Assembly (NCBI GenBank): GCA_020636045.1
Contig: JACJYP010000006.1
Coordinates: forward strand, 124,001 to 188,000
Length of the DNA: 64,000 nt
Reading direction: 5' to 3'
From: Lewinellaceae bacterium
GTDB lineage: Bacteria > Bacteroidota > Bacteroidia > Chitinophagales > Saprospiraceae
Each line of letters begins with the position of its first letter. Position 1 is the first letter of the stretch. The notes under the pieces are model-generated. The model made no database searches. It was not told the DNA's origin and saw only the letters and a program-made list of their open reading frames with translations. This document shows positions 34,541-44,339 of the stretch, piece after piece. A program made the position numbers and the translations under genes.

Positions 34541-37500
34541 TCAAACGTCGACATCGAGCAGGATGCGGACACCCTGCCTTGGCTCCGTCTGAATAATGAG
34601 TTTGCCGCGGATCTCTTTGGCGCGTTGCTGCATATTGTTCAGGCCATTGCCGTATTGTACGGTCTCCGGGTCGAATCCGTTGCCGTTGTCGCTGATCTCC
34701 ATACTGAGCCGGTTGCGGTGCAACTGCATGCTTACGTTGATCCCCGTACATTTTGAATATTTGGCGGCGTTGTTCACTGCTTCCTTGAAGATCAGGTAAA
34801 TGTTGCGGCGCTGGTCGGGGCGCAGCGCACGTTGCTGGAATGTTTCAGGGAGGTCGGCATTGAACTGTATACCCCGCGCTTCGCTGATCTTGAGCCCGAA
34901 TTCGCGCATGCGCGCCGCGAGGTCTTCCAGATTATCGTGCCGGTAATTGATCGCCCACACGATGTCCTGCATGGATTCGGAGAGTGCGCCCGCGCTTTGC
35001 CCGATGCGTTGAAGCAGGGTTTTTACGCCGCCCGGGCCGTCGCCGAGTTGCGCCTGCGCTACTTCGCTGAAAAAGCGGATGCTGCTGAGCGTGCTGCCCA
35101 TGTCGTCGTGCAGGTCGCGCGCGATGCGGCGCCGGATCACCTCCAGGTGGCGGCGCTGCTCCTGCCGGTACCATACGATAAGCCCGATAATACCGCCGGC
35201 CAGCGCCAGCACCAGCAGGCGAAACCAGATCGTACGGTGAAAAGGCGGGATGACGCGCAATGTCACCCGCACAGGCTCAGGGCTCCAGATGCCGTCGCCG
35301 TTGCGCGCCTTCACGAGCAGGGTGTAGCGGCCGCCGTCGAGGTTGGTATAGGTAATGATGTCCTGCTTTGTCTCGATCCAGTCGGGGTCGAAGCCTTCGA
35401 GTTTGTACAAAAGCACGGTCTTTTCCGGCTGTGTGAAGTTGATAGCGGAAAACGCGAAAGAGACGACATTATCTCCCGGTTGCAGTACAATGGGCGCTCC
35501 CGGACGCCAGTCGGCGGGCCGGTTCAGAATATGGACGTCCGTCAGCACTACCCTGGGCGGGTAGGGGTTCATAGGCATGCGCGAAGGGTTGATCATGTTG
35601 AACGCATCCTGAAAACCGATGAACAATTCTCCCCGCTTCAGCATCCTGAAACCCATGGCGATGTCGTTGTCGAAGAGGCCGTCGGCGCGGCGATACACTT
35701 CTACGACGCCGGTTTTGGGGTAATAGCGATGCAACCCGTTGGCACTTGCCAGCCAGAAGCGATCCTCCTTGTCGATCTCGATGCCGTTGAGGTAGTTGTT
35801 TTGCAGGCCGTTGCGCGTTGTCAGGGCAAACTTTACTTTCCCCTGGTCATCCACACGTAGCAGCCCTTCCGTAGTAGCCAGCCAGAGCCGCTGATCGCGA
35901 TCAAACACAATGCCGTTGCAGGTATGATAAATACTGTCTCTGGTCAGGAAATGTTCCAGATTGCCGTTGGCCGGGTTGTAGCGGAAATAGCCATCCAGAT
36001 CGCCGATCAGCAGCCGCCCTTGCTTGTCTTCAGTAATGCAGCGAACGTACTGCGGCTTATCCATGAATTTGATGCGCGAGATCCTGCCTGTTTTCGGGTC
36101 GAGGCGATACAGCCCTTCGTAGTTGCTGCCGATCCAGATACTGCCATCGCTGCCTTCTTTCAGGCAAAGGATCTTGTGATTGATCCCCGGCGTCGGAAAA
36201 TCCGGTTTGTGGGTGCGGAAACGCCGGGTAACAGGATCGAACTCCTGTACACATTCCAGTTCTGCCAGCCAGATGTGTTTTTGCCGGTCGACGATGATAT
36301 CGAACACTTCGTGGTTGTAAAGCCCTTTCTCCAGGCCGTACGATTGCATTGTATTCTTCTGGCGGTCCCATTCGAAAAAACCTTTCGCCCATACCGCCAG
36401 CCAGTAGTGGTGCGGGGAATAAGGGTCCTGCACGATGCCTGCCAAAGAACTGAATTGCCCGGGGCTGATACTGTCCGGCAGCATGACCCGGGTAAACTTC
36501 AGGTCGTTGGGGTCGTATTTTTCCACACCGGCTTCCGTGCCGATCCAGATGATCTGCGTTTCCGGGTCCTTGAAAATACTGCGCACCATCGTATTGTTGT
36601 GCGAGAACGGTTCGCGCGGGCGCGGCGGGAACTGGATGATCGCCGAATCGATCAGCGTTTGCCAGTATAAACCGTAAAACCCGCCTCCGGACCAGATGAT
36701 CGGCCCTGCTATCGGATGCCGGTCGAATATGAATGAAGTCGTGATACCCGGCCCGTCGGGGTAGTCGTCGAAGGCCCCTGTCGCGTCATTGTAGACCAGA
36801 AACCCCTTGCCCCAGGAGGAAGACCATATCCGGCCTTGTTCATCTTCCCGAACGGTGCCGGCGATCGTACGTTTTGAAGGGTCAGGGTGTTTCCTGCCCT
36901 GTTTGAAGTCAAATCGCCCGGTTTCCGGTGCATACAGGTACAATTTACCCCAAATGTTCGCCCAGATCCGGTTTTTGGAGTCGATGAAAATCATGCTTTC
37001 TCCAAGATCGTCGGTCGGTAATCTGACTTCCATACGTTCAAACGACTGCAAATCCATTCTGATCAGGAAAGAATCCTCGATTCCCCAGGCAAAGCCGTCT
37101 TTGTCGAAGGCCAGTGAAGTGTGTATATGAGGGGGCGCCGTGCCCGGCCGCATGGGGTGCAGGCGCTGAAAATGCCGTTTGGAATAATCCCAGTAACACA
37201 TGCCTTTTTCGGTCATGACCCAAAGCCTGCCATTTGGGTCGAGCGAAAGGCCGGTTACCCTGGAAGCCGGCAGTGAGCCCGTATCGCCATAGGTATGGCG
37301 GAATACCATGCAACGTTTGCCGTCATAACGGGTGAGCCCGTCGACGGTTCCAAACCAGATAAATCCCTGCGTATCGCGTGCAATGCAGGTAACGAAATTG
37401 TGCGACAGCCCGTCGTCGGTGGTGAGGTGCTTCAAGGCTACGCCTTCGGGCTGGGCAAAAAGCGGTGTCGCTCCAAGAAGGAAGACAAGCAAAGCCGGAA

Positions 37501-37552
37501 CCCTGTAGAAGGGGAGGCTCAATGACACAAAAAACCCGCGTTTAAGTTCCAT
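34541..37552 (-). CDS. two-component sensor: beta-propeller, Y_Y_Y and HisKA_3 histidine kinase
   Basis: 1003 aa. Signal peptide (~1-33), Reg_prop blades over ~35-640 ('GFIWFGTVDGLTRYDGK' is the canonical first blade), a Y_Y_Y domain (~690-755), one membrane helix (FRLLVLALAGGIIGLIVWY), then a HisKA_3 dimerisation domain with RIARDLHDDMGSTLSS (His about 815) and an ATPase domain with IFKEAVNNAAKYS and DNGNGFD. This kinase class pairs with NarL-type regulators, exactly what follows 55 bp downstream. The propeller should read an extracellular cue; the ligand is unknown. It has the same ectodomain plan as the sensor at 2162 but an unrelated kinase class. Confidence 0.92.
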   Translation of the reverse strand: MELKRGFFVSLSLPFYRVPALLVFLLGATPLFAQPEGVALKHLTTDDGLSHNFVTCIARDTQGFIWFGTVDGLTRYDGKRCMVFRHTYGDTGSLPASRVTGLSLDPNGRLWVMTEKGMCYWDYSKRHFQRLHPMRPGTAPPHIHTSLAFDKDGFAWGIEDSFLIRMDLQSFERMEVRLPTDDLGESMIFIDSKNRIWANIWGKLYLYAPETGRFDFKQGRKHPDPSKRTIAGTVREDEQGRIWSSSWGKGFLVYNDATGAFDDYPDGPGITTSFIFDRHPIAGPIIWSGGGFYGLYWQTLIDSAIIQFPPRPREPFSHNNTMVRSIFKDPETQIIWIGTEAGVEKYDPNDLKFTRVMLPDSISPGQFSSLAGIVQDPYSPHHYWLAVWAKGFFEWDRQKNTMQSYGLEKGLYNHEVFDIIVDRQKHIWLAELECVQEFDPVTRRFRTHKPDFPTPGINHKILCLKEGSDGSIWIGSNYEGLYRLDPKTGRISRIKFMDKPQYVRCITEDKQGRLLIGDLDGYFRYNPANGNLEHFLTRDSIYHTCNGIVFDRDQRLWLATTEGLLRVDDQGKVKFALTTRNGLQNNYLNGIEIDKEDRFWLASANGLHRYYPKTGVVEVYRRADGLFDNDIAMGFRMLKRGELFIGFQDAFNMINPSRMPMNPYPPRVVLTDVHILNRPADWRPGAPIVLQPGDNVVSFAFSAINFTQPEKTVLLYKLEGFDPDWIETKQDIITYTNLDGGRYTLLVKARNGDGIWSPEPVRVTLRVIPPFHRTIWFRLLVLALAGGIIGLIVWYRQEQRRHLEVIRRRIARDLHDDMGSTLSSIRFFSEVAQAQLGDGPGGVKTLLQRIGQSAGALSESMQDIVWAINYRHDNLEDLAARMREFGLKISEARGIQFNADLPETFQQRALRPDQRRNIYLIFKEAVNNAAKYSKCTGINVSMQLHRNRLSMEISDNGNGFDPETVQYGNGLNNMQQRAKEIRGKLIIQTEPRQGVRILLDVDV

Positions 37553-37903
37553 ATTGCGGCCGCACTCGGCGATGCAAAAGTGAACGAAAAACGCGGGATC
37601 TTATCGCTTTGGTATGTCGAAAATGATCGATGGCAAGCAGGTCCGATTGGTTCTGTAGTTTAGCAGTTTGAAAGCCAGTTGGCAGTGTAGATATTGATAT
37701 GAATGGCTGTACAAAAAGGTTCCTGTTTCCTGTTTTGTCCAATACTGCCAACTGCATACTTTAATTCAATAGAACCATCCGACCCTGGAGAGTAAAGGGG
37801 CGGGGAAAGGAGAAGGATTTGGATATAAAAATCCTGTAGCCGGGTGCCGGAACGTACAGTCATTTTATTTTTCCAAACCCTCTCAAACCCCTGTAATACT
37901 GCC
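37553..37903. other. 351-bp gene-free region upstream of the sensor kinase
   Basis: It contains the inverted pair of dispersed repeats (37647-37787) and the probable promoter zone of the sensor kinase. I see no credible ORF, RNA gene or terminator in the remainder. Confidence 0.5.
37647..37787. repeat. dispersed intergenic repeat, copy B, as an inverted pair
   Basis: The right half (37714-37787, minus strand) matches copy A at 6904-7000 in order: CAGGGTC, GGTTCTATTGA, GCAGTTGGCAGTA, GGACAAAACAG, AACCTTTT. The left half (37647-37690, plus strand) is a partial copy with GGTTCT and CAGTTGGCAGT. CAGTTGGCAGT (37676-37686) and its exact reverse complement (37744-37754) form 11-bp arms around a 57-nt interior. 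The full-length half points toward the sensor kinase at 37552, as copy A points toward upp. Confidence 0.65.
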
Positions 37904-40900
37904 TTAATTATTGATCACAACCTTGCCGTTCAGGATATGCCCGCCTGTATCCAGCCGGACCAGATACACGCCGTTCGGCAGATCGGTTGTCGGTATTTGC
38001 TGCAGGCCCGCGTCTACCTGCCTGCTGGAAATAAACGCTCCCATCGCATTGTACAGACGCATTTCACCGGCAGATTCCGTGTAAAACCCGAAATAACCGC
38101 TTGCCGGGTTCGGGAAGATGGAAAGGCGACCTGTTTTTTCGGCAGGCGTACCAGTCGACGTGACGCTGCTTAGCCGAAGGATGTTGTCATTTGTGATGAC
38201 CGGCGCGTTGAAATCGAAAAAGATGGCGGCCTGTTTGTGAATTTCGGTGCCGATGTCGAGCCCGGGCTTGAGATCGATATCGTACTGGACCGAACCGATG
38301 CTGTTTGCATAGTCGCTGGTGGAGTCAGGCAGATTGATGTTGGGGAAATGAAACACCAGTACATCGTTATTCCCCTCTACGGTGATTTTCATATCGTGCG
38401 TAGCCTGCACATTCCTTACCGAAGCGATATTCAGATTGGGATCGATGGTATCGCGAATGGTCACCAGGTCGGCCGGGGCATTGCCGGTATTCTGGAACAC
38501 GATCTGATAACTCACGGTGCGATCGACGTTTTGCAGCAGTTCGCCGCCGTCGCGCGGATTGCCGTTGCGCGCCGGAAAGGCAAACACGCTGTTCGGGTCG
38601 AAAGAACCAACAACCGTGTTGTATATGGTCGACACATTGTTATCAGGCGTCGGGTCGCCGCTTTGGGGCGATACGGTTGCGCGGGTGATAAATGCGGTGT
38701 TCAGCGCGGTAGTTGTTGGAGTGGTGAAGTCCACCTGCAGCATCTCACAGCCGCCCGGCGCGATGCCGGGGAAGGTGAAGTTGGCCGTGTTGTCGGGGAT
38801 GCCGTTGCTTTCATTCACAAATACAAAAGCGGCGGGGTGCTGCGCAAAATGAACGCCTGCGAGGTTACCGAAGAAATTGCCGTAGTCCATTTGCAGGGTG
38901 CCGCTATTCGCGCTGCTGCCGTCGTTGCATACCTCAAGCCGCAGCGAATAGGGGTAACCCGGCTGTGAGGTCCGTAGCGCGCGTTGCCGTACTCGATGGT
39001 CGATGGCATTGGAATTGAAAAAATGGAAATCGAGCCCGGATATCATAGTGCCCGGTGCCGGATTGACCGAGTAGGAAGCGCCCGGCGGGCAGGCGATATC
39101 GGCAGGGTCGTAATTTGCCGGTACGATATCGAATGCCGCATTAGGTCCCGGTATCTGGAACACACCGTTTCCATCGGTAAAATTGAGCGCACCGGAAGGC
39201 AGGGTCCTGATCATCTGGAAGGGAATACCTGTCGTGCCGTTGCAACCCGGAACGCCAAGGTCGTTGATCAGGGTGCCGGACGCCAGGCCGAAGCAGGTGG
39301 GGTCGAACTGGATCGTATCATTGCTGAATGTGCAAAAATTGTAATACTGCACACAGGAGCCTCCGGCAGTCACGGTTGCGCTGTAACAACCGGCGGTCAG
39401 GTTAAAAACAGCGGAGGTATTGGCGCCTACACTCCAGTCGTACTGAGCGCCGGGTGTGGTCACATCCAGAATGGCTGCTGAACCATACCCGGTATTACAG
39501 TCCACTTCGTCTATCACCAGTGTCGGGTTAAAGCCGCTGACATCCGTCAGGGTTACGATTTCCGACGTATAACATCCATTGTTAGGGCCTGAGTAGGCAT
39601 ATAGTTGATACGTGCCGAATTGCAGGTTTTGCAACGCAGCAATGCTGCTCGAAACAAACCCGTTGGGTCCGTAAGCGTAAAAATTGTAAGGCGGAATGCC
39701 ACCGGTGACCGAAACATTGAGCGCACCGCCGGTTCCGTTCAGGCAATCGGAGGGAGTGGGGGAGTGGTTGATCGTCATCGGCGGACCGAGGGGCGCTGCA
39801 ATATCAAGGGTGCCTATGACGCTGCAGCCCAATGATGTGGTGATGGTCACGGTATGCTGTCCTACGCTCAGGGAAGTGTTCCACGAGGCGGTTACGCCGT
39901 TGTCCCACAAATAATCCACAGGTGTATCACCAAACACCCATACGCCTCCTACTCCGTTATTCCCTGTAAAGCACTTGGAGGAATAGTCATGTGTGTTGGC
40001 ATAGGGGATTGCTACGCTAACCTGCCCGGTCGACGAGCATCCTGCGGCGTCGGTGGCCGTAACGGAATAGTTTCCATTGGCCAGATTACTCAACGACGGA
40101 CCGGTCATACCGTTGCTCCAACTGTAGTTTACAGGCGCCGAGCCGTTGACCAGATCCGCGCTGGCGGTACCGGTGTTACTGCCGCTGCAGACGACACTGC
40201 CTGCCAGCGTCAGGGCTTTTTTCAGCGTAAATGTCTTTGCTGAGGTACAGCCCAGATCATCGGTTATGGTCACACTGTAATTGCCTTCCGCCAACCCCGT
40301 GGCTGACTGGTTTGTCGTGCCGGTACTCCACAGATATGTGTATGGGGTGAAACCGCTGCTGCGCATTTCACCCAGTAATTCACCGGCAGATGTATTGATA
40401 CAATCAGGCGCCTGCGTGATCCCGATCGCAGCGTATGGGTAGTAGGACGGAGGTGTAGTAACGACTTCAAATTCGCCTGCGGCCGTGCAGCCGGTAGCGT
40501 CCTGCACGGTTACAGAATAGGTGCCCAGGTTCAGTCCTGATGCTGTGGCCCCCGTCTGGCCGTCACTCCAGGCATAGGTAAACGGCGCCTGCCCGCCAAC
40601 AGTTGCTATCGACAGGGCTCCGGACGTGGGGTTGCAAAAGGCGCTGGGTTTTGAATCGAGCAGGTAAATATCCAGTTCCTTGCTGTTGAGAATGTACGTA
40701 TGCATGACCGATGCGCCGGTTGCATCGGTCATGGTCGCAGCGTAAGTGCCTTTCGGAACGTTCCGGAGGCTCAGATCGGTCGAGCCCGTGCTCCATTGGT
40801 AACTAAAAGGCGGCACACCCCGGGTCGGAACAATGGTAACGATGCCGTCGGAAGAGGTGCAGGTGGCCGGAAGTTCGGCGGAGAAAAAAAACTGCTGTGC

Positions 40901-40963
40901 ATTCAAATGAATACCCAGCAGCAGCATGAGTAAGGTAAAAAAGCAGCTGGTTGAATTTTTCAT
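37904..40963 (-). CDS. large T9SS cargo protein with SprB-type repeats
   Basis: About 1019 aa from ATG 40963 (the frame is open to 41143, but MKNSTSCFFTLLMLLLGIHL is the signal peptide). Residues ~25-580 are a string of SprB-like repeats of the form 'G..PFTYAWSDGQTG ... LGTYSVTVQDATGC'; then a DUF7619-like domain (QIVFQNTGNAPADLVTIRDT ... AIFFDFNAPVITNDN) and a T9SS type A sorting domain (LSIFPNPASGYFGF ... GGHILNGKVVINN). SprB is the main gliding adhesin of Flavobacterium johnsoniae; this is a smaller relative, probably a surface adhesin. The C-terminal half resembles that of the cargo protein at 7842. Confidence 0.88.
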   Translation of the reverse strand: MKNSTSCFFTLLMLLLGIHLNAQQFFFSAELPATCTSSDGIVTIVPTRGVPPFSYQWSTGSTDLSLRNVPKGTYAATMTDATGASVMHTYILNSKELDIYLLDSKPSAFCNPTSGALSIATVGGQAPFTYAWSDGQTGATASGLNLGTYSVTVQDATGCTAAGEFEVVTTPPSYYPYAAIGITQAPDCINTSAGELLGEMRSSGFTPYTYLWSTGTTNQSATGLAEGNYSVTITDDLGCTSAKTFTLKKALTLAGSVVCSGSNTGTASADLVNGSAPVNYSWSNGMTGPSLSNLANGNYSVTATDAAGCSSTGQVSVAIPYANTHDYSSKCFTGNNGVGGVWVFGDTPVDYLWDNGVTASWNTSLSVGQHTVTITTSLGCSVIGTLDIAAPLGPPMTINHSPTPSDCLNGTGGALNVSVTGGIPPYNFYAYGPNGFVSSSIAALQNLQFGTYQLYAYSGPNNGCYTSEIVTLTDVSGFNPTLVIDEVDCNTGYGSAAILDVTTPGAQYDWSVGANTSAVFNLTAGCYSATVTAGGSCVQYYNFCTFSNDTIQFDPTCFGLASGTLINDLGVPGCNGTTGIPFQMIRTLPSGALNFTDGNGVFQIPGPNAAFDIVPANYDPADIACPPGASYSVNPAPGTMISGLDFHFFNSNAIDHRVRQRALRTSQPGYPYSLRLEVCNDGSSANSGTLQMDYGNFFGNLAGVHFAQHPAAFVFVNESNGIPDNTANFTFPGIAPGGCEMLQVDFTTPTTTALNTAFITRATVSPQSGDPTPDNNVSTIYNTVVGSFDPNSVFAFPARNGNPRDGGELLQNVDRTVSYQIVFQNTGNAPADLVTIRDTIDPNLNIASVRNVQATHDMKITVEGNNDVLVFHFPNINLPDSTSDYANSIGSVQYDIDLKPGLDIGTEIHKQAAIFFDFNAPVITNDNILRLSSVTSTGTPAEKTGRLSIFPNPASGYFGFYTESAGEMRLYNAMGAFISSRQVDAGLQQIPTTDLPNGVYLVRLDTGGHILNGKVVINN

Positions 40964-41030
40964 AAGTCGAGTGTTTCCCCGGAACACGCATATGTTATGA
41001 CGGAGGTTGGGTAGGGGCCTGAAATTTTCT

Positions 41031-41076
41031 AAAAAACAGCACAGCGCCACCCCGCAGGATCGGGACGGCGCTGTGC
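41031..41076 (-). terminator. Rho-independent terminator after the TPR lipoprotein gene
   Basis: Perfect 10-bp stem GCACAGCGCC / GGCGCTGTGC (41039-41048 and 41067-41076). On the minus strand it is followed by TGTTTTTT. It lies 25 nt after the stop of the gene at 41101. Confidence 0.85.
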
Positions 41077-41100
41077 AAAACGGCGACGGGATGTTTTCTC

Positions 41101-42843
41101 TTAATTCATCACCACTGAAGAACCGAGTTTGATATCTGCCCACTGCCAGGCGTTCTTGTAGCGCTTTAGTACCGCGTTGGCATCGGCAGACCTGCCGTGT
41201 TGCTTGGCCAGGCTCTGGTACAGCCCCATAAGCGCCCAGCCGTTTTCCTTGTATTCTTCGAGGTCTTTGCGAAATACATTTTCCGCCTCCCGGTATCGGC
41301 CGGCTTCCAGCAGCACGTGACCCAGCGGGTGGCGCACGGAAAAGAACCAGTCGGGCGGCTCGTTGTAGTTGAGTTGGTCCTCGTAATCGACGGCCTGCTT
41401 CAACAAGCGGATCGATTCGGGCAGTTTGCCCTGCCGGTATGCCATTTCTCCTTCCAGCACATAGCGGGCGATCCGCACGATATCGGTTGCCTTGTTAATC
41501 TCCCAGATCGTCATTTTTGCGATCGTGGTATCCGTTTCCAGTGTTTTCAGGACCTTCAGCGACTGCGAGGCGGCATCCAGGTTACCTTTTCCGCAATAAG
41601 CCATGCCGCGTGCGTATTCCCAGATCGCTTTCAGATAGGGCAATCCGTCATCCGGCTTCTTCTCCGCGAGGATCTCGTCCCACATGGCAAATTTGACCAT
41701 GATGTTCCAGGGAATGGTGTAGTAATGCTGGAGCGTTGCCATTTCCGGCTCGTACATGAGTTTTTGATCCACTACATAATCGGCCATATAGCGGCTGGCT
41801 TCCAGGGCGCGGTTGCCGCGGCCTTCCAGCGCTGCACAGGCCGCCAGAAAGTGCCAGTTGTGCGGATAATAGGCCAGCGGATAAATGCCTCCTTCGTGAC
41901 AGGTTTCTACGTACAGGCTGTCGATCTTGACGGCGCGTTCGTTGGCAAGTGTGCCCTCGTGATATTGCCCTGTGTTGATATAGGTGTGGGAGGGCATGTG
42001 CACGAGATGGCCCGATCCCGGCACCAGACGCTCGAGGGTTTTGGCATAAGGGATCGCTCTTTCGGGGTTGCCGCTGGCTTCCGTCGCATGCACATAGAGG
42101 TGGATGGCTTGTGGATGCCTGGGATCTTTGGCCAGGGTGCCTTCAATGAGGTCAATGATCTCCGGCGTCCAGGCCTTCGCGGTGCCGTCCTTTTCCCACA
42201 AGTCCCAGGGATGCATGTCCATGAGGGCTTCTGCAGTCATGGCGGCGAGGTCAAGGTCGTCGGGGTATTGCCGGTGCGCGGCTTTCAGGGCGTCGGCATA
42301 GGCCTGGTAATAGGGCTGAGGGTCTTCATCTTTGGATTTGGGATACCGTTTGGCGATCGTATTGATGAGCAATTGCTCTTTCGCAGTGCAGTTGTGCATG
42401 CGGGCCCTTGCGGCTTCTATGGCTTCGAGGGCATGCGGCAGGGTGTTGGGGTCCATACCGGCGTTGTAATTAGGCCCAAGTACGTAGGCCAGTCCCCAGT
42501 AAGCCATGGCGCATTCCGGATCGAGGCGCGCCGCTTCGCGGAAAGAACGGGCGGCCTCCGCATGATTGAATCCGTAAGCCAGCATCAAACCCTGGTCGAA
42601 GAACTTTTGCGCTTTTTTCGACCCGGTACTGACGGGATAGCTGAAGTGATCGGTCAGGCCCCAGAACAAAGGCGTCAATGAGCCGTCGGGCCCCGGCTCC
42701 GTATCCAGGACGACCGTTTTCGGTGCGCAAAAACTGAGGGGAACTGCCTGGCCGACAGGCGCGCGGCTTTTCATGGCCTGCCTCGACTGGCAACCGGCAA
42801 ACAGAATGAACAGTAAAATCGGGAACAGGATGGTTCGCATCAT
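41101..42843 (-). CDS. TPR-repeat lipoprotein
   Basis: About 580 aa from ATG 42843 (MMRTILFPILLFILFAGC; lipobox Cys18 or so). The mature protein is TPR-rich from the first repeat (ARSFREAARLDPECAMAYWGLAYVLG) to the last (GRYREAENVFRKDLEEYKEN). The combination of TPRs with HLVHMPSHTYINTGQYHEG is a phrase I know from conserved bacterial TPR lipoproteins without a defined function. It ends in a strong terminator and lies downstream of the AraC-type regulator gene in the same direction (189 bp). Confidence 0.8.
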   Translation of the reverse strand: MMRTILFPILLFILFAGCQSRQAMKSRAPVGQAVPLSFCAPKTVVLDTEPGPDGSLTPLFWGLTDHFSYPVSTGSKKAQKFFDQGLMLAYGFNHAEAARSFREAARLDPECAMAYWGLAYVLGPNYNAGMDPNTLPHALEAIEAARARMHNCTAKEQLLINTIAKRYPKSKDEDPQPYYQAYADALKAAHRQYPDDLDLAAMTAEALMDMHPWDLWEKDGTAKAWTPEIIDLIEGTLAKDPRHPQAIHLYVHATEASGNPERAIPYAKTLERLVPGSGHLVHMPSHTYINTGQYHEGTLANERAVKIDSLYVETCHEGGIYPLAYYPHNWHFLAACAALEGRGNRALEASRYMADYVVDQKLMYEPEMATLQHYYTIPWNIMVKFAMWDEILAEKKPDDGLPYLKAIWEYARGMAYCGKGNLDAASQSLKVLKTLETDTTIAKMTIWEINKATDIVRIARYVLEGEMAYRQGKLPESIRLLKQAVDYEDQLNYNEPPDWFFSVRHPLGHVLLEAGRYREAENVFRKDLEEYKENGWALMGLYQSLAKQHGRSADANAVLKRYKNAWQWADIKLGSSVVMN

Positions 42844-43032
42844 GGTATTGGAAGTTTGGTGAATGCAATATGATTCTATCACAAGAAAATACGCCGCACG
42901 GCGCCTCTGCAAGGATAGCGGCCGCAAAAGTGCGGGAATGTGCGATAACGCGCGCCTTTCCCAATTGATCGGGACTTCCGGATATCTTTCCCAAGGAATC
43001 CGAACGCGCCTGGTGTACTGCCGATGAGGTGA

Positions 43033-44175
43033 TTACGCGGGTGTGGCCTGGCGGAATTCGGTCGGGGTCATCCCTGTGTACTTTTTGAAGGCATTGTAAA
43101 ATGAAGCTTTTGAATTAAAGCCCGCATCGTAGGCAAGTCCGAGCAGGCTCATATGCTTCTTATCGGGGTCGGCGAGGGATTCCTTGAAATCTTCCACGCG
43201 CCGGCGGTTGATATAATCGTAAAAAGTCTCGCCCACGTGAATGTTGAGCAGTTGTGAAAGATAGTGCGGTGACAGGTCGAGTTGCGTCGCAAGGTCGGTC
43301 AGTTTCAATTCCGGGTTGCGGTATATTTTTTCTCCGTCCATGAGCCGGTGCAGAAGTTCGAGACCGGGCTTGACGAGGTGGTCCGGCAGTGCAGAACGCT
43401 CGTACCTGACCGGCGCCTGCTCCTCCTGCGGGCTTGTTTCGGCCGGCGGGAGGTCGGTAAAAATGGCGGGTTGCCGGATCGCGTAAACCCCCATCGCATA
43501 CACCAGTACCGAGAAGAACAGGTTGGAGAGGGTGTCTGCTATCCTGATGTTGAAAAAGGAAAATACCACGCACGCGCCGAAGACCGCCACCAGGCCGAGC
43601 AGGCAATGCCTGATCCAGTGCAAATTGATGCGGTGGGTGTCGGAATAGAATTCCTTTACCGCGCGCTCGTGGCGTTTCAACAGGCGAAAACAAAGTCCCA
43701 GGTACAGCACGCACTGAATGGTAGAAGCGATGAACAATGCCAATTGCTCCATAGGCGCCCGATCGTAGGCCGACAGCAGCCATTGGCGTTTTTCTTCCTC
43801 CCGGAGCAGCAAAACGGGCATGCTGTACGCAATGAACAGTACAAAAGGCAATCCGTGCAGCAGATGTGAAGGTTTCAGCCGGAAATCCGGTCTCGTCATG
43901 GCCAGTACGTACAGATAAAAGAACGGGCTGAACAACAAGGCAAAGGAAGAATACAGCAACGCTAGCTGTGGCGCTTCCAGGATCAGCCGAAGTTCAAAAA
44001 GGACAATGCCGGCAATATTGAGGGCGAAAAAGAACAGAAAAGCGGCCAGCAGGCGGTTGGCCGTCCGGTTGCCCCGCGGCAGCCAGAACAGCAGCAAGGC
44101 CAGAAATATCCCCTGACCCGCGCCCAGCAGGGTAATATATTGCAACGCCTTGAAAAAGGGGGAGTCCATTTGCAT
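43033..44175 (-). CDS. membrane-anchored AraC-family transcriptional regulator
   Basis: About 380 aa from ATG 44175. The N-terminal half has seven or so hydrophobic helices (e.g. GQGIFLALLLFWLPRG, NLFFSVLVYAMGVYAIRQP); the C-terminal ~105 residues are an AraC HTH_18 domain (KLTDLATQLDLSPHYLSQLL ... AYDAGFNSKASFYNAFKKYTG). This 7TM-AraC type is common in Bacteroidetes and probably reads a membrane or periplasmic signal; target genes are unknown. An in-frame ATG at 44169 is an alternative start. TATCTTTG at 44186-44193 is a -7 box just before it. Confidence 0.9.
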   Translation of the reverse strand: MQMDSPFFKALQYITLLGAGQGIFLALLLFWLPRGNRTANRLLAAFLFFFALNIAGIVLFELRLILEAPQLALLYSSFALLFSPFFYLYVLAMTRPDFRLKPSHLLHGLPFVLFIAYSMPVLLLREEEKRQWLLSAYDRAPMEQLALFIASTIQCVLYLGLCFRLLKRHERAVKEFYSDTHRINLHWIRHCLLGLVAVFGACVVFSFFNIRIADTLSNLFFSVLVYAMGVYAIRQPAIFTDLPPAETSPQEEQAPVRYERSALPDHLVKPGLELLHRLMDGEKIYRNPELKLTDLATQLDLSPHYLSQLLNIHVGETFYDYINRRRVEDFKESLADPDKKHMSLLGLAYDAGFNSKASFYNAFKKYTGMTPTEFRQATPA

Positions 44176-44185
44176 CACCTTGTTA

Positions 44186-44193
44186 CAAAGATA
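44186..44193 (-). promoter_or_regulatory. candidate -7 box (TATCTTTG) of the AraC-type regulator gene
   Basis: Reads TATCTTTG on the minus strand, 10 nt before the start codon, with a T-rich stretch (TTTTTT) about 18-23 nt upstream that could serve as a weak -33. The T-rich stretch is also the tail of the preceding terminator. Confidence 0.4.
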
Positions 44194-44208
44194 ATGCTTC
44201 CGGGACGT

Positions 44209-44239
44209 AAAAAACGCGCCGGGGCTTTCTCCGGCGCGT
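44209..44239 (-). terminator. Rho-independent terminator after the lipoprotein gene at 44340
   Basis: Perfect 9-bp stem ACGCGCCGG / CCGGCGCGT (44214-44222 and 44231-44239) followed on the minus strand by TTTTTTACG. Confidence 0.8.
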
Positions 44240-44339
44240 CGTCTGGCATAGTTTGCCTTGTTTTGCAATCTTGTAAGCGGGATTAAAATTTTGGGGCCTG
44301 CAGGGTATGGAACTTTGAATGGGTTTCCCAAATACCGGC

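Noticed and set aside
41197..42681. 494-aa ORF on the plus strand
   Set aside because: It is the antisense of the TPR lipoprotein gene; its sequence has no family features while the minus-strand frame has a lipobox and TPRs.
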